DNA from: Chloroflexota bacterium
Lineage (GTDB): Bacteria; Chloroflexota; Anaerolineae; UBA4142
NCBI GenBank assembly: GCA_016223105.1
Contig: JACRPR010000105.1
Location: 1 to 36,891, forward strand
Direction of reading: 5' to 3'
Length of the DNA stretch: 36,891 nucleotides
The position numbers were made by a program, and so were the translations under genes. The notes below the pieces were generated by a model. It was not told where the DNA came from, made no database searches, and saw only the letters and a program-made list of their open reading frames with translations. This document shows, piece after piece, positions 1 to 7,189 of this stretch; positions within the stretch are counted from its first letter, which is position 1, and each line of letters begins with the position of its first letter.

Positions 1-374
1 AGTGTCGTGAGCAGTAATTCGCTTTCGTCGGTCTGATCCATCAACTCAACTGCGCCGCGAATGTTCTCTGCCGCTTCGGTCGTCATCGTGCGGATTTGTG
101 CGCGCTTGGGATACGCCTGTTGCTCTGCCGCGTCTTTAACCATCTCCAACCGCCGATACCCTTCAGCGATTTGCTCGACCGTTTGGCGATTGGTGGTGTT
201 GCCGATGAGCAGGCGCAATTCTTTCATCCCCGCTAATTGGCTTGCGATGCTCTCCAAACCCGAAACGAAAAAATAGCCAACCGCAAACCGCGCACTTTCG
301 GTTGAACTGAGAATTGTGTTGATGTGGTCAAGCAATTTTTCGTTGCGATTATCAATGATGTCGTGAGTGGGCAT
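1..374 (-). CDS. N-terminus of a PLD-like (probably helicase-fused) protein, partial
   Basis: The reading frame starts at an ATG at 374 and runs off the left edge, giving 124 residues. An AAGGA ribosome site lies 7 bases upstream of the start. The visible part begins MPTHDIIDNRNEKLLDHIN and contains ARFAVGYFFVSGLESI, LRLLIGNTTNRQTVEQ and EAAENIRGAVELM. This is the pattern of the phospholipase-D-like N-terminal domain that precedes SNF2/DEAD helicase cores in large defence-associated helicases. The catalytic HKD motif and any helicase motifs would lie outside the window, so the helicase part is inferred. It is downstream of, and on the same strand as, the DUF3800 gene and the adenine methyltransferase, which suggests one restriction-like operon. 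Confidence 0.6.
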   Translation of the reverse strand, partial: MPTHDIIDNRNEKLLDHINTILSSTESARFAVGYFFVSGLESIASQLAGMKELRLLIGNTTNRQTVEQIAEGYRRLEMVKDAAEQQAYPKRAQIRTMTTEAAENIRGAVELMDQTDESELLLTT

Positions 375-408
375 AGGGCGAATCCTTTTGAGCGCGCCAG
401 ATAGACGC

Positions 409-436
409 TTGACAATCCATACTTTCGTGCTAGAAT
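409..436 (+). promoter_or_regulatory. sigma70-like promoter TTGACA-16-TAGAAT
   Basis: A perfect -35 box (409-414) is followed after 16 bases by TAGAAT (431-436). It points rightward, against the leftward operon, and no coding gene on its strand follows. Transcription would begin near 443, just before two hairpins. Confidence 0.4.
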
Positions 437-443
437 GATTAGC

Positions 444-486
444 GAGATAGCAGTGCGCTGTCTCACAAAAAGCGATTACGCTTTTT
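444..486 (+). other. two consecutive hairpins, possible tiny RNA or terminator
   Basis: The first stem pairs GAGATAGC (444-451) with GCTGTCTC (457-464), with one G-U pair. The second pairs AAAAAGCG (467-474) with CGCTTTTT (479-486) over a 4-base loop, which resembles a terminator on either strand. A 10-bp inverted repeat (487-496 with 552-561) surrounds the remaining gap before the DUF3800 gene. The unit could simply terminate leftward readthrough from DUF3800. Confidence 0.35.
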
Positions 487-569
487 CCTGCTCTGCGAAA
501 AGTCGCCGATTGTGGCGGCCTGTCCCCCTCTCCGAGTGAGGGATCGGACTAGCAGAGCAGGTTTCGTTT

Positions 570-1193
570 TTATCCGCCGCGATACTCTAGGATTTGTTTG
601 ACCCGCTTGGTCAAATATTCGAAAGCATCCGCGTCAGCGCGCGTGTCTCGCCGTAAAATGGAACCGGCGACCAAATCGGCGACCTGAATGAGCGGCTCAC
701 TCCGCGAACGCTTGACGAGCACGCGCTTGAAACGCCGCGGAATATCGCGCGCGATCATAAATCGGCGCAGTTCGGTTCGCAAGCGCGCCGCTGGACCAAA
801 TTCGTCAAGAATTAATGTCGCACCGTCTCGTTTTTCAGGTGGAATGAGGCGGATCAGTTCGGTGACAAAGTAAATGTAGAAATCAAGTCGGGGCATGACC
901 TTGAATGAATCGGGCAACATCAACTTGTCGGCGATCAGCGCCCACGCTTCGAAATCCGCTGCGCCTAATGCCGTCAGGACGCGCTGGCGTAGTCGCGCCG
1001 AAGAGAGCGCGTGAAAACTAAACTCATAGTTAGAACGCAACCCCGCTTCTTGGCGCAGAGCCGCCAGGACTTGATACAGCCCGTCTGGATCGGGTGTTGC
1101 AATGACGGCGACGACAAAATAACGCGACGCGCCTTTGTCAAAGGCAAAACTAACATCGCCCGCTTCGTCACCCGCAAAGGTAAGCGTAATCAT
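570..1193 (-). CDS. DUF3800 domain protein
   Basis: This 207-residue protein begins with FAGDEAGD at residues 6-13. It carries LILDEFG near residue 128 and QVADLVAG near residue 170. These conserved acidic blocks mark the DUF3800 family, which is predicted to have an RNase H-like fold with the acidic residues as a metal site. The biochemical role is unproven, but the family is frequent in defence islands and on mobile elements. The ATG start has a GGGA ribosome site about 8 bases upstream. It lies 82 bases downstream of the adenine methyltransferase gene and upstream of the PLD-domain gene, all on the minus strand, so it is probably a component of that operon. Family assignment is good; function is inferred from context. 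Confidence 0.8.
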   Translation of the reverse strand: MITLTFAGDEAGDVSFAFDKGASRYFVVAVIATPDPDGLYQVLAALRQEAGLRSNYEFSFHALSSARLRQRVLTALGAADFEAWALIADKLMLPDSFKVMPRLDFYIYFVTELIRLIPPEKRDGATLILDEFGPAARLRTELRRFMIARDIPRRFKRVLVKRSRSEPLIQVADLVAGSILRRDTRADADAFEYLTKRVKQILEYRGG

Positions 1194-1275
1194 CAGTCAA
1201 TTTCCCTTCGGACGTTTCATTTTTCGCGGCTTTCGGTTGTTTCGCGAGTTTCGCGTTCCAAACGCCCTTCGCTCT

Positions 1276-4200
1276 TTACACACTCCCCGCTTTTTCTAAC
1301 CGCTTTTTCACCAACTCCACCACTGCCTCGTACACCGCGTCCCGTTCCCCGCGTGTCAATTTCAGTGCATCAAAAACCATGTCATCTAATGCACGACGAT
1401 CCGGTTGGTTGATTTCTTTTTCTACAGATACCCAATGCCGCCCCTTGAATTTATTCAATGCTGCCTTGGGATTTGAAATTTGTCTCTTTAGGAATTCCGG
1501 ATTGGGGACAAGAGTTTTTCGCAAGTCCCAAGTACTGATATCGAGCGCACCTGCTCCTAAATTTGCTCTTCCCACAATTTCTTTGGATAGAATCCAAAGC
1601 GTACTAGTCATTGCAAATACCAAGTATGTATTATCGCTTGTTTTGGATTCAAGCCCATAGAACCTTTGGTCGACCAATGTTTGAAAATCCACAAATGCAT
1701 GTTTATGAATATCATTCAAAGCTTTGACAGCAACAATATGCGCTTGCTCCGAATTTGCGAGCATCCACCAATTTCTTTTATTGTTAAAGAACGGTAAGGA
1801 GTGGAATCCTTTTACAGAATCACCTTTTTGCGAACCCTGGCGAATATTAACTCGCACGGACTCACCCCACTTAATATAATCTAGTGCAAACATGCCTCGG
1901 ATTTTGGCCTTTTCTTTCCGACAAACAAAAGCATGCTGGCGTATTGCCTCTTCTGACAACCAGAGACTATCGCAATCTCTTGGGTTCTTCACCAACGGTG
2001 CCAAGAATTCGCTTTCCATCTCGAATTCGTAACCAACTCTGTTAATACATACAGCTGTCTTTTGTGATTTATTCCAATTTTTGACTTCGACGTAAAAAAA
2101 GTCATTTGCTCCGCTCATTACCCCTAATGCAACATTAGCTACTGAACCTAATGGAACAACAACTTTACTCTCATCCATCAAACGAAGATAGATATCAGGG
2201 GCTCGCAAATATTTACCTCCCCATTTTCCACCTTGGTATTTTTCTACCGAACTCATAGTTGTTTCAGAGATTTGTGCAATATCCTCTCGCAGCAAATCAC
2301 TTTGATTTATTGGTGATACACGATATTCGGGAGTACTTTTTCGTTCATGTGCTTTCTCAATTTCCTGAAAGATAACAGGTGACAGAACATTTTCAAACGG
2401 CGTACGAAACATTACAAACCGAGCCGTCTTGCCCGAGCTACTTGATTTAGCAAGCATTGGTGGAGCTAGCAATGCGATAATCGTGTTCACATCCGCATTC
2501 TTGAAACTGCGCTTGGCTTGGTTATCCAAAATCATCTTGACATGTGATTGCGTAAGCAAAAATTCCTGCAGGTCCTTGCCGTAACCCACATCAAGCCACG
2601 AATTGGATGTGATAAAGCAGAACGAACCATTCGGGTTGACTTGTTTCAAACCGAGAAAATAGAAGTAAATATATAAATCACTCTTACCGTCTAGTTTGCG
2701 GTATTTTGGAATGCCGTGTTTATAACCAAAGAAATGTGGATATGCTTCTGCAACGGCTTCTGAAAGTTTTCCACGATACTCCCGTCGATTCTCGGTTGTC
2801 AGATCTGCCATTGCCAAAGTTGGATCGGCAATATTCTCATCGCTAACATACGGGGGATTGCCAACCATAATGCCAAAACCCTTTTCGTCGTCCTCAAAAA
2901 TTTCAACAAAGGCAATGTCCCACACAAACGGCACATCCTGGGTCGTGCGAAGCGCAGTGCGCGCAGATTCCACTTCGGTCAATTCGTCCTGGGCTGTTTC
3001 CAAATCTTCCTGTTTTTGTTTCATAAACAAATTGAGTTGTTCTGCGCCCTTGGATGTTTCCATTCCCAGCAAACTCATTTGCTCGGGCGGCTTGGCAATC
3101 TCGCGCTTGAGTTCGCGGACGCGCTTGTCCAAATCTTCTTTGCGCGCATCGAGAATCTCGCGAAAGATATTCAGTTCTTCTTTCTTGACCGCTTGTTCGG
3201 ATTTGAATTTGCTCGACCGCACGTCGTTGTAGAATTTCAACTTTTCTTCTTTGAGCGCAGTCAATTTGCGTTTGAGTGGCGCGGGAACGACGGAATGAGC
3301 GTGGTCCACGTTGAAAATAATGCCGCCGACTTGTTGCACGAGTGAATCGCCAACACGTAGTTTGAAGGAAAGATTTGGCAACAAGGGTTGCATTTTCATT
3401 TCAGCGGCGTCCAAATCAGTTTCGACAATCAATTGCAACCATAGGCGCAGTTCTGCCGTCCGCACCGCCCAGTCTTTGACATCCACACCGTACAGCGATT
3501 GACCAATGATGCGCTTGCGACGTTGGTACACCGTCTCGGTAATTTCCATTTGCTTGTTCGCGCGCGCTTGCAAATCGTCCACCACCATCAACATTCCAAC
3601 GATGAAGGAACCCGAACCGCACGCGGGATCGCACGCGGTCAGTTTACGCAGGAGTTCATTGATCGGTACCCACAATTTTACTTGTGCGAGCGCTTTGTCA
3701 GCGGCTTGCTTGTCCGCGTCGTCATACGCAAACACGGCTTGATAGATCAACGCTTTGAATTTTTCGCCGAGATGATTCGCCAGATAATCCACGAGCGCGA
3801 GCCGGCACATCAAATCAATCTCGATCCGTTGTGTGTAAAAGATACCGGCATTGCCGCGTTGGTCTTCGGTTTCGACGCCCTCAGTCGTAACGTTGACCAA
3901 ACTCTCGTACACCTTGCCAATCATTTCTGGGTCAACGGCGACTTCTTGATCGAACGGACTATCCTCGCGAATCGTGAAATTGTAGCGCTCGAAAAATCCT
4001 GGGGTTTGATTTGCAAAGCGATCGAACAGCGCGACGAAAATATCATCGCCAATTTTGACCGGGTGCTTGGTGTCTAAACCATTCCCGGCGAACAAACCTC
4101 CATTCAGATAGGGTGCGAGCGCAAGAGCATCGAGAAATTTCTTGGGTAAATGTTTGCGATCCGAGCGTCCCGCCTGGAATTGATTGTTGAACGCTTCAAA

Positions 4201-4995
4201 GAACAAAACTGAAAGCCAATCGCGGTAGAACGAATCTTTGGGCGCGCCCGATTTTTTGTACGTGTCCCAAAAATTGCATATGAAATCTGTATCATCGCCC
4301 AGCCAACGTTTGCGCTGAATGAAATAGAGGAACATCAACCGATTCAAAAATTGCTGTGCGAAATCGTGCGCCCATTGTGCGTCGCGCGTCTGCTTGCGTA
4401 AGTCTTTTTGCAATTGAGCAAAGATGACCTGGTAATAACCAAAGAACTGTTCGGTGACGGCTTCCACATCGAAAGCATCATCGTGTGCAGTTTGAATTGC
4501 CAGTGCATCAAGACCGAACAAGGTTTTTTGCATCGTTTCGACATCGAGCATCGAAATGCGCTCAGTGGCAGTCCGCAATCGCTCGTGCGGACCAACGACG
4601 ATGCGGCGGAAAATCTTGCGCCGCTTTGCATCGGTGTCATATTTGACGTTCACAAAATGCCAATGGTCTTGGCTTGCATTCGAAAAAACAAAGAGCGCGT
4701 AGGGGTGCTCATTCAAGAGCGCGGAGATGACAGGTCGTTCCAAACCCAGGAGGAGTTTTTCGGAATTGAGGCGCGCGTAGAGAACGTGGAAATCTTCGCG
4801 GTTGCCGCTAGCGGCAAACAAAAGTGGATTTTCGACAAGCGCGTTTGTCGCCGCATCAATCCAGCCGCGAATCGGCAGTGGATCGTTGACGCGCTCGTAA
4901 TTTAACTCAGACCAGAAGAGTTGTTTCAAGCCATCGAGATTACGCAGGTCGCGGAGAATATCGTGAATCGATTGGCGAATGTCAGAGTTGGGCAT
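1276..4995 (-). CDS. Eco57I-class N6-adenine DNA methyltransferase (large, type IIG/PglX-like)
   Basis: This protein of about 1239 residues has the gamma-class methyltransferase order: SAM motif DPACGSGSF near residue 455 and catalytic NPPY near residue 713. An N-terminal helical domain (1-440) has conserved blocks such as HWHFVNVKYD. A charged coiled-coil insertion lies at about 580-680, and a long C-terminal region (about 850-1239) is probably the target-recognition domain. It should methylate adenine in a specific DNA site. I see no PD-(D/E)xK nuclease motif at the N-terminus, so cleavage, if any, would come from partner proteins. The start is the ATG at 4995, because AAGGA lies 8 bases before it; a TTG two codons earlier is too close. 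The C-terminal third (about 1430-2430) is clearly AT-richer than the rest. It is the first gene of a leftward operon and divergent from an HTH regulator. Confidence 0.85.
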   Translation of the reverse strand: MPNSDIRQSIHDILRDLRNLDGLKQLFWSELNYERVNDPLPIRGWIDAATNALVENPLLFAASGNREDFHVLYARLNSEKLLLGLERPVISALLNEHPYALFVFSNASQDHWHFVNVKYDTDAKRRKIFRRIVVGPHERLRTATERISMLDVETMQKTLFGLDALAIQTAHDDAFDVEAVTEQFFGYYQVIFAQLQKDLRKQTRDAQWAHDFAQQFLNRLMFLYFIQRKRWLGDDTDFICNFWDTYKKSGAPKDSFYRDWLSVLFFEAFNNQFQAGRSDRKHLPKKFLDALALAPYLNGGLFAGNGLDTKHPVKIGDDIFVALFDRFANQTPGFFERYNFTIREDSPFDQEVAVDPEMIGKVYESLVNVTTEGVETEDQRGNAGIFYTQRIEIDLMCRLALVDYLANHLGEKFKALIYQAVFAYDDADKQAADKALAQVKLWVPINELLRKLTACDPACGSGSFIVGMLMVVDDLQARANKQMEITETVYQRRKRIIGQSLYGVDVKDWAVRTAELRLWLQLIVETDLDAAEMKMQPLLPNLSFKLRVGDSLVQQVGGIIFNVDHAHSVVPAPLKRKLTALKEEKLKFYNDVRSSKFKSEQAVKKEELNIFREILDARKEDLDKRVRELKREIAKPPEQMSLLGMETSKGAEQLNLFMKQKQEDLETAQDELTEVESARTALRTTQDVPFVWDIAFVEIFEDDEKGFGIMVGNPPYVSDENIADPTLAMADLTTENRREYRGKLSEAVAEAYPHFFGYKHGIPKYRKLDGKSDLYIYFYFLGLKQVNPNGSFCFITSNSWLDVGYGKDLQEFLLTQSHVKMILDNQAKRSFKNADVNTIIALLAPPMLAKSSSSGKTARFVMFRTPFENVLSPVIFQEIEKAHERKSTPEYRVSPINQSDLLREDIAQISETTMSSVEKYQGGKWGGKYLRAPDIYLRLMDESKVVVPLGSVANVALGVMSGANDFFYVEVKNWNKSQKTAVCINRVGYEFEMESEFLAPLVKNPRDCDSLWLSEEAIRQHAFVCRKEKAKIRGMFALDYIKWGESVRVNIRQGSQKGDSVKGFHSLPFFNNKRNWWMLANSEQAHIVAVKALNDIHKHAFVDFQTLVDQRFYGLESKTSDNTYLVFAMTSTLWILSKEIVGRANLGAGALDISTWDLRKTLVPNPEFLKRQISNPKAALNKFKGRHWVSVEKEINQPDRRALDDMVFDALKLTRGERDAVYEAVVELVKKRLEKAGSV

Positions 4996-5078
4996 CGTCA
5001 AAATCCTTTATCTACCAGTTGGCAAAATATCAAAGTAAAGGAATCTTTGCCTTCAACGTGGGTGTTAAAAAAACAGAC

Positions 5079-5107
5079 TTGACAAACTTAATTATTTGCC
5101 TTAGTAT
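5079..5107 (+). promoter_or_regulatory. promoter TTGACA-17-TAGTAT for the HTH gene
   Basis: The -35 box is perfect (5079-5084), the spacer is 17 and the -10 is 5102-5107. Transcription should start at about 5113-5116, at or within a few bases of the ATG at 5116, so the mRNA would be leaderless. No ribosome site is visible before that ATG. Confidence 0.65.
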
Positions 5108-5115
5108 GTGACTCG

Positions 5116-5319
5116 ATGACACGCGACGAAGTAGTTGAATTGCTTCGAAAGAAGATTGAGAAAGCAGGAACTCAAGTAGCCATTGCTCGAGAATTTGGCG
5201 TGACTGAAGCATACATTAGCGACATACTTCACGGCAAAAGCGCGCCCGGCGAAAAGGTTCTTGTTGGACTCGGGTTGCGTCGAGTAGTTAGTTACGTGAG
5301 AAGAGAAACGAAAAAATAA
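5116..5319 (+). CDS. small XRE-like HTH regulator, possible controller of the methyltransferase operon
   Basis: This is a 67-residue basic protein. Residues about 18-41 (TQVAIAREFGVTEAYISDI and the following HGK) fit a helix-turn-helix of the XRE/Cro type, followed by LGLRRVVSYVRR. It is shorter than most XRE repressors but similar in size to restriction-modification controller proteins and phage Cro-like proteins. It is transcribed divergently from the adenine methyltransferase across a 120-bp gap and probably from a leaderless mRNA, a trait shared with several known controller-protein genes. Control of the neighbouring operon is inferred; no clear paired operator boxes were found. A terminator follows at 5421-5443. 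Confidence 0.7.
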   Translation: MTRDEVVELLRKKIEKAGTQVAIAREFGVTEAYISDILHGKSAPGEKVLVGLGLRRVVSYVRRETKK

Positions 5320-5420
5320 GAGGGCGAGCGAGTGTTGATGGCACTCACCCGCCCACTGCCCGCAACGGTCTTTAGCCCCGTGTCGCGAGCAGTCGTACTA
5401 TTATTGTATTTGGATTTCCA

Positions 5421-5443
5421 GGGGCTGAATAGCCCTTTTTTTG
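5421..5443 (+). terminator. rho-independent terminator after the HTH gene
   Basis: A 7-bp stem built on GGGCT/AGCCC with loop GAAT is followed by seven T residues (5437-5443). Upstream, 5322-5334 pairs with 5342-5354 as another GC-rich hairpin directly after the HTH stop codon, so the 3' end of this transcript is highly structured. Confidence 0.7.
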
Positions 5444-5453
5444 TTTCACGCCA

Positions 5454-5519
5454 TCACGGATTCACGGTAACGGAAAGCCGTGATATAGAAATCACGTTAA
5501 ACTAACCTGTTACCGTGAT
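5454..5519. promoter_or_regulatory. cluster of ATCACG/CGTGAT half-sites, operator-like
   Basis: Five (A/T)TCACG-type sites occur in 66 bases: 5454-5460, 5461-5467, 5478-5484 (reverse), 5491-5496 and 5513-5519 (reverse). TCACGGTAAC (5462-5471) and GTTACCGTGA (5509-5518) form a perfect 10-bp inverted repeat whose right arm abuts a -35 box. This arrangement suggests a binding region for a dimeric regulator; the regulator is unknown. Confidence 0.45.
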
Positions 5520-5547
5520 TGTCAGGCAAACTCTCCTGTGGTTTACT
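5519..5547 (+). promoter_or_regulatory. promoter TTGTCA-17-TTTACT for the small membrane protein
   Basis: The -35 box (5519-5524) matches 5 of 6 consensus positions and the -10 (5542-5547) matches 4 of 6, with 17-bp spacing. Expected transcription start is near 5554, followed by GGAGG at 5564-5568 and the ATG at 5575. Confidence 0.45.
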
Positions 5548-5574
5548 GTGCAAAATGTTTTGTGGAGGAGAGCA

Positions 5575-5691
5575 ATGCAAGACGTGGTTATCGTTCTTCT
5601 GATTGATGGAATTGTTCTGAGTGTGATCGGAATTTTGTTATTGGAGATTCATCGCGATCTGCGAGCAATAATCAAAAATCCCCGGCAGTAA
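5575..5691 (+). CDS. 38-residue single-pass membrane protein
   Basis: The frame reads MQDVVIVLLIDGIVLSVIGI, continues with further hydrophobic residues, then a basic tail with HRDLRAIIKN. Residues about 4-23 form one membrane helix with a positively charged C-terminal end. Support for a real gene is a near-consensus ribosome site GGAGG six bases before the ATG, a plausible promoter 28 bases upstream and an operator-like repeat cluster. It lies alone between a terminator and the convergent tRNA gene. I recognise no family. Small proteins of this type often modulate a transporter or act as stress or toxin peptides, but nothing here decides which. Confidence 0.55.
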   Translation: MQDVVIVLLIDGIVLSVIGILLLEIHRDLRAIIKNPRQ

Positions 5692-5714
5692 TCCCCGTTT
5701 GGTTCCTCGCAAAG

Positions 5715-5787
5715 AGCCACCTTTCGGACTTGAACCGAAAACCGGCCGCTTACGATGCGGCTGCTCTACCGATTGAGCTAAGGTGGC
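5715..5787 (-). tRNA. tRNA-Thr (anticodon CGT)
   Basis: The minus strand folds into a full cloverleaf. The acceptor stem is GCCACCT/AGGTGGC, the D arm closes with GCTC/GAGC, and the anticodon stem is GCCGC/GCGGC with loop ATCGTAA. The T arm is TTCGG/CCGAA with loop TTCAAGT. The anticodon CGT reads ACG (Thr). The discriminator base is U and no CCA is encoded. Confidence 0.95.
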
Positions 5788-5795
5788 GTGGCAAG

Positions 5796-5824
5796 AATAT
5801 AACACAGGTTGCGCGTTTTTGCAA
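5796..5824 (-). promoter_or_regulatory. promoter of tRNA-Thr, sharing its -35 with the divergent ABC operon
   Basis: Read leftward: TTGCAA (5824-5819), a 17-base spacer, TATATT (5801-5796), then 8 bases to the first tRNA base. The -35 box is its own reverse complement and also serves the rightward promoter. Confidence 0.6.
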
Positions 5825-5847
5825 AATCGAATTGATGGGTGTATAAT
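5819..5847 (+). promoter_or_regulatory. promoter of the ABC export operon, sharing its -35 with tRNA-Thr
   Basis: Read rightward: TTGCAA (5819-5824), a 17-base spacer, perfect TATAAT (5842-5847). The leader to the ATG at 5983 is about 130 bases. It contains an AACCGC/GCGGTT hairpin followed by a short T run near 5865-5880, which might attenuate. Confidence 0.65.
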
Positions 5848-5982
5848 TTTTTGCGTTCTGATGTAACCGCGCTCGCGGTTTTGCGTAGATAGAATTGCGC
5901 GCAATGAAACGGCGCGCGCGAAGGCGCGTCGGCATTGCCAATTTTTCCCTCCACATTCCCCGGCGCGCGTCAGGAGCCAGCT

Positions 5983-7119
5983 ATGTTTTGGAAACGCAAC
6001 AAGCTCAACCTCAAATCCAACGACAATTTGTATGAACATGGCAATGAACATCTTATCGAAATTCGTGGCGTAACGAAAACGTTTCAAACGGCGGCAGGCG
6101 CATTCCCCGCGCTCAAAAATGTTGATCTCCGCGTGGATCACAGCGAGTTCGTCGCGGTCATTGGCAAATCGGGAAGCGGCAAATCTACCTTGATCAATAT
6201 GATCGCCGGGATTGATCGCCCCACCGCCGGTCAAGTGTACGTCGGCGATACCGCCGTGCACAAACTCAACGAAGGACAAATGGCAGTGTGGCGCGGCAAA
6301 AACCTGGGCATCGTGTTTCAATTTTTCCAACTCTTGCCCACGCTCACGCTCGTCGAAAACGTCATGTTGCCGATGGATTTTTGCAACGTTCACAAATCGA
6401 ACGAACGCGAAAAAATCGCGATGCACTTGCTCGATCAAATGGAGATGGCGGATCACGCGCACAAACTGCCATCGGGAATTTCCGGCGGACAACAACAACG
6501 CGTCGCGATTGCGCGCGCGCTCGCGAACGATCCGCCGATCCTCATCGCGGACGAACCGACCGGCAATCTCGATTCGCGCACCGCCGATTCGGTCTTTGAA
6601 TTATTCGAAGCGTTGGTCAAACAAGGCAAAACGATTTTGATGGTCACGCACGATCGCGATCTCGCGAAACGCGTGACGCGCTCGGTGATCATCGCGGACG
6701 GCGAGATCATCGAAGAATCGCTCGCGCGCGTGTTCGCAGCGCTGTCATCGGCGCAACTAATCGCCGCGACGCACAAAGCCGATCCCGAACGGTACGCGCC
6801 CGGCGCGATCATTATCGAACAAGGCAAACCCAATGATCATTTGCACGTCATTCTCAAAGGCGCGATCGAGGTCGTCAAACGCCAAGCCGATGGAAGCGAC
6901 CTGGTCGTCGCGACGATGCGCCCAGGACAATACTTTGGCGAAATCGAAATGCTCTCCGGCGCGCCGAGCATCGCGACGATTCGCGCGGTGGATGATGTGG
7001 AAACCGTGATGCTCGACCAGGTCGCGTTTCAAAAAATGATCGGCGAATCGCAAACGACGCGCGCGGAGATTGATCGCATCGCGCAACAACGGCTTGCCGA
7101 GAATCGAGGCGCGCGATGA
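5983..7119 (+). CDS. ABC transporter ATPase (LolD/MacB type) fused to a cNMP-binding-like domain
   Basis: The start is the ATG at 5983, with AGGAG six bases upstream; the frame is open further upstream from a TTG but without a ribosome site. This 378-residue protein has an ATPase of the LolD/MacB family: Walker [10 protein letters not shown] near residue 61, signature SGGQQQR near 167, Walker [13 protein letters not shown] near 187 and the H-loop histidine in VTHDRD near 221. Residues about 255-375 form a CAP/cNMP-type beta-barrel with [13 protein letters not shown]. The arginine that normally contacts the cyclic-nucleotide phosphate (in PRxA) is replaced by PSIA, so true cNMP binding is doubtful. 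It powers the FtsX-type permease encoded next. Fusion of a sensor-like barrel to this ATPase class is uncommon. Confidence 0.88.
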   Translation: MFWKRNKLNLKSNDNLYEHGNEHLIEIRGVTKTFQTAAGAFPALKNVDLRVDHSEFVAVIGKSGSGKSTLINMIAGIDRPTAGQVYVGDTAVHKLNEGQMAVWRGKNLGIVFQFFQLLPTLTLVENVMLPMDFCNVHKSNEREKIAMHLLDQMEMADHAHKLPSGISGGQQQRVAIARALANDPPILIADEPTGNLDSRTADSVFELFEALVKQGKTILMVTHDRDLAKRVTRSVIIADGEIIEESLARVFAALSSAQLIAATHKADPERYAPGAIIIEQGKPNDHLHVILKGAIEVVKRQADGSDLVVATMRPGQYFGEIEMLSGAPSIATIRAVDDVETVMLDQVAFQKMIGESQTTRAEIDRIAQQRLAENRGAR

Positions 7120-7150
7120 ACCAACCAGCCCCCGCCAGCCCTCACCCTAA

Positions 7151-7175
7151 CCCTCCCCCGCAAGCAGGGGAGGGG
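7151..7175. repeat. CCCTCCCC/GGGGAGGG palindromic interspersed repeat, copy 1
   Basis: CCCTCCCC (7151-7158) and GGGGAGGGG (7167-7175) can pair. The same arms recur at 9634-9660 and a decayed relative may lie at about 519-545. The hairpin sits between the ATPase and permease genes of one operon, so it may modulate readthrough. Confidence 0.6.
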
Positions 7176-7189
7176 ACAGAAGGCGCGCG

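Noticed and set aside
6212-6640. Other-frame Ser/Arg-rich open frames inside the ATPase gene
   Set aside because: They are frame shadows with no start signals, inside a gene with intact Walker motifs.
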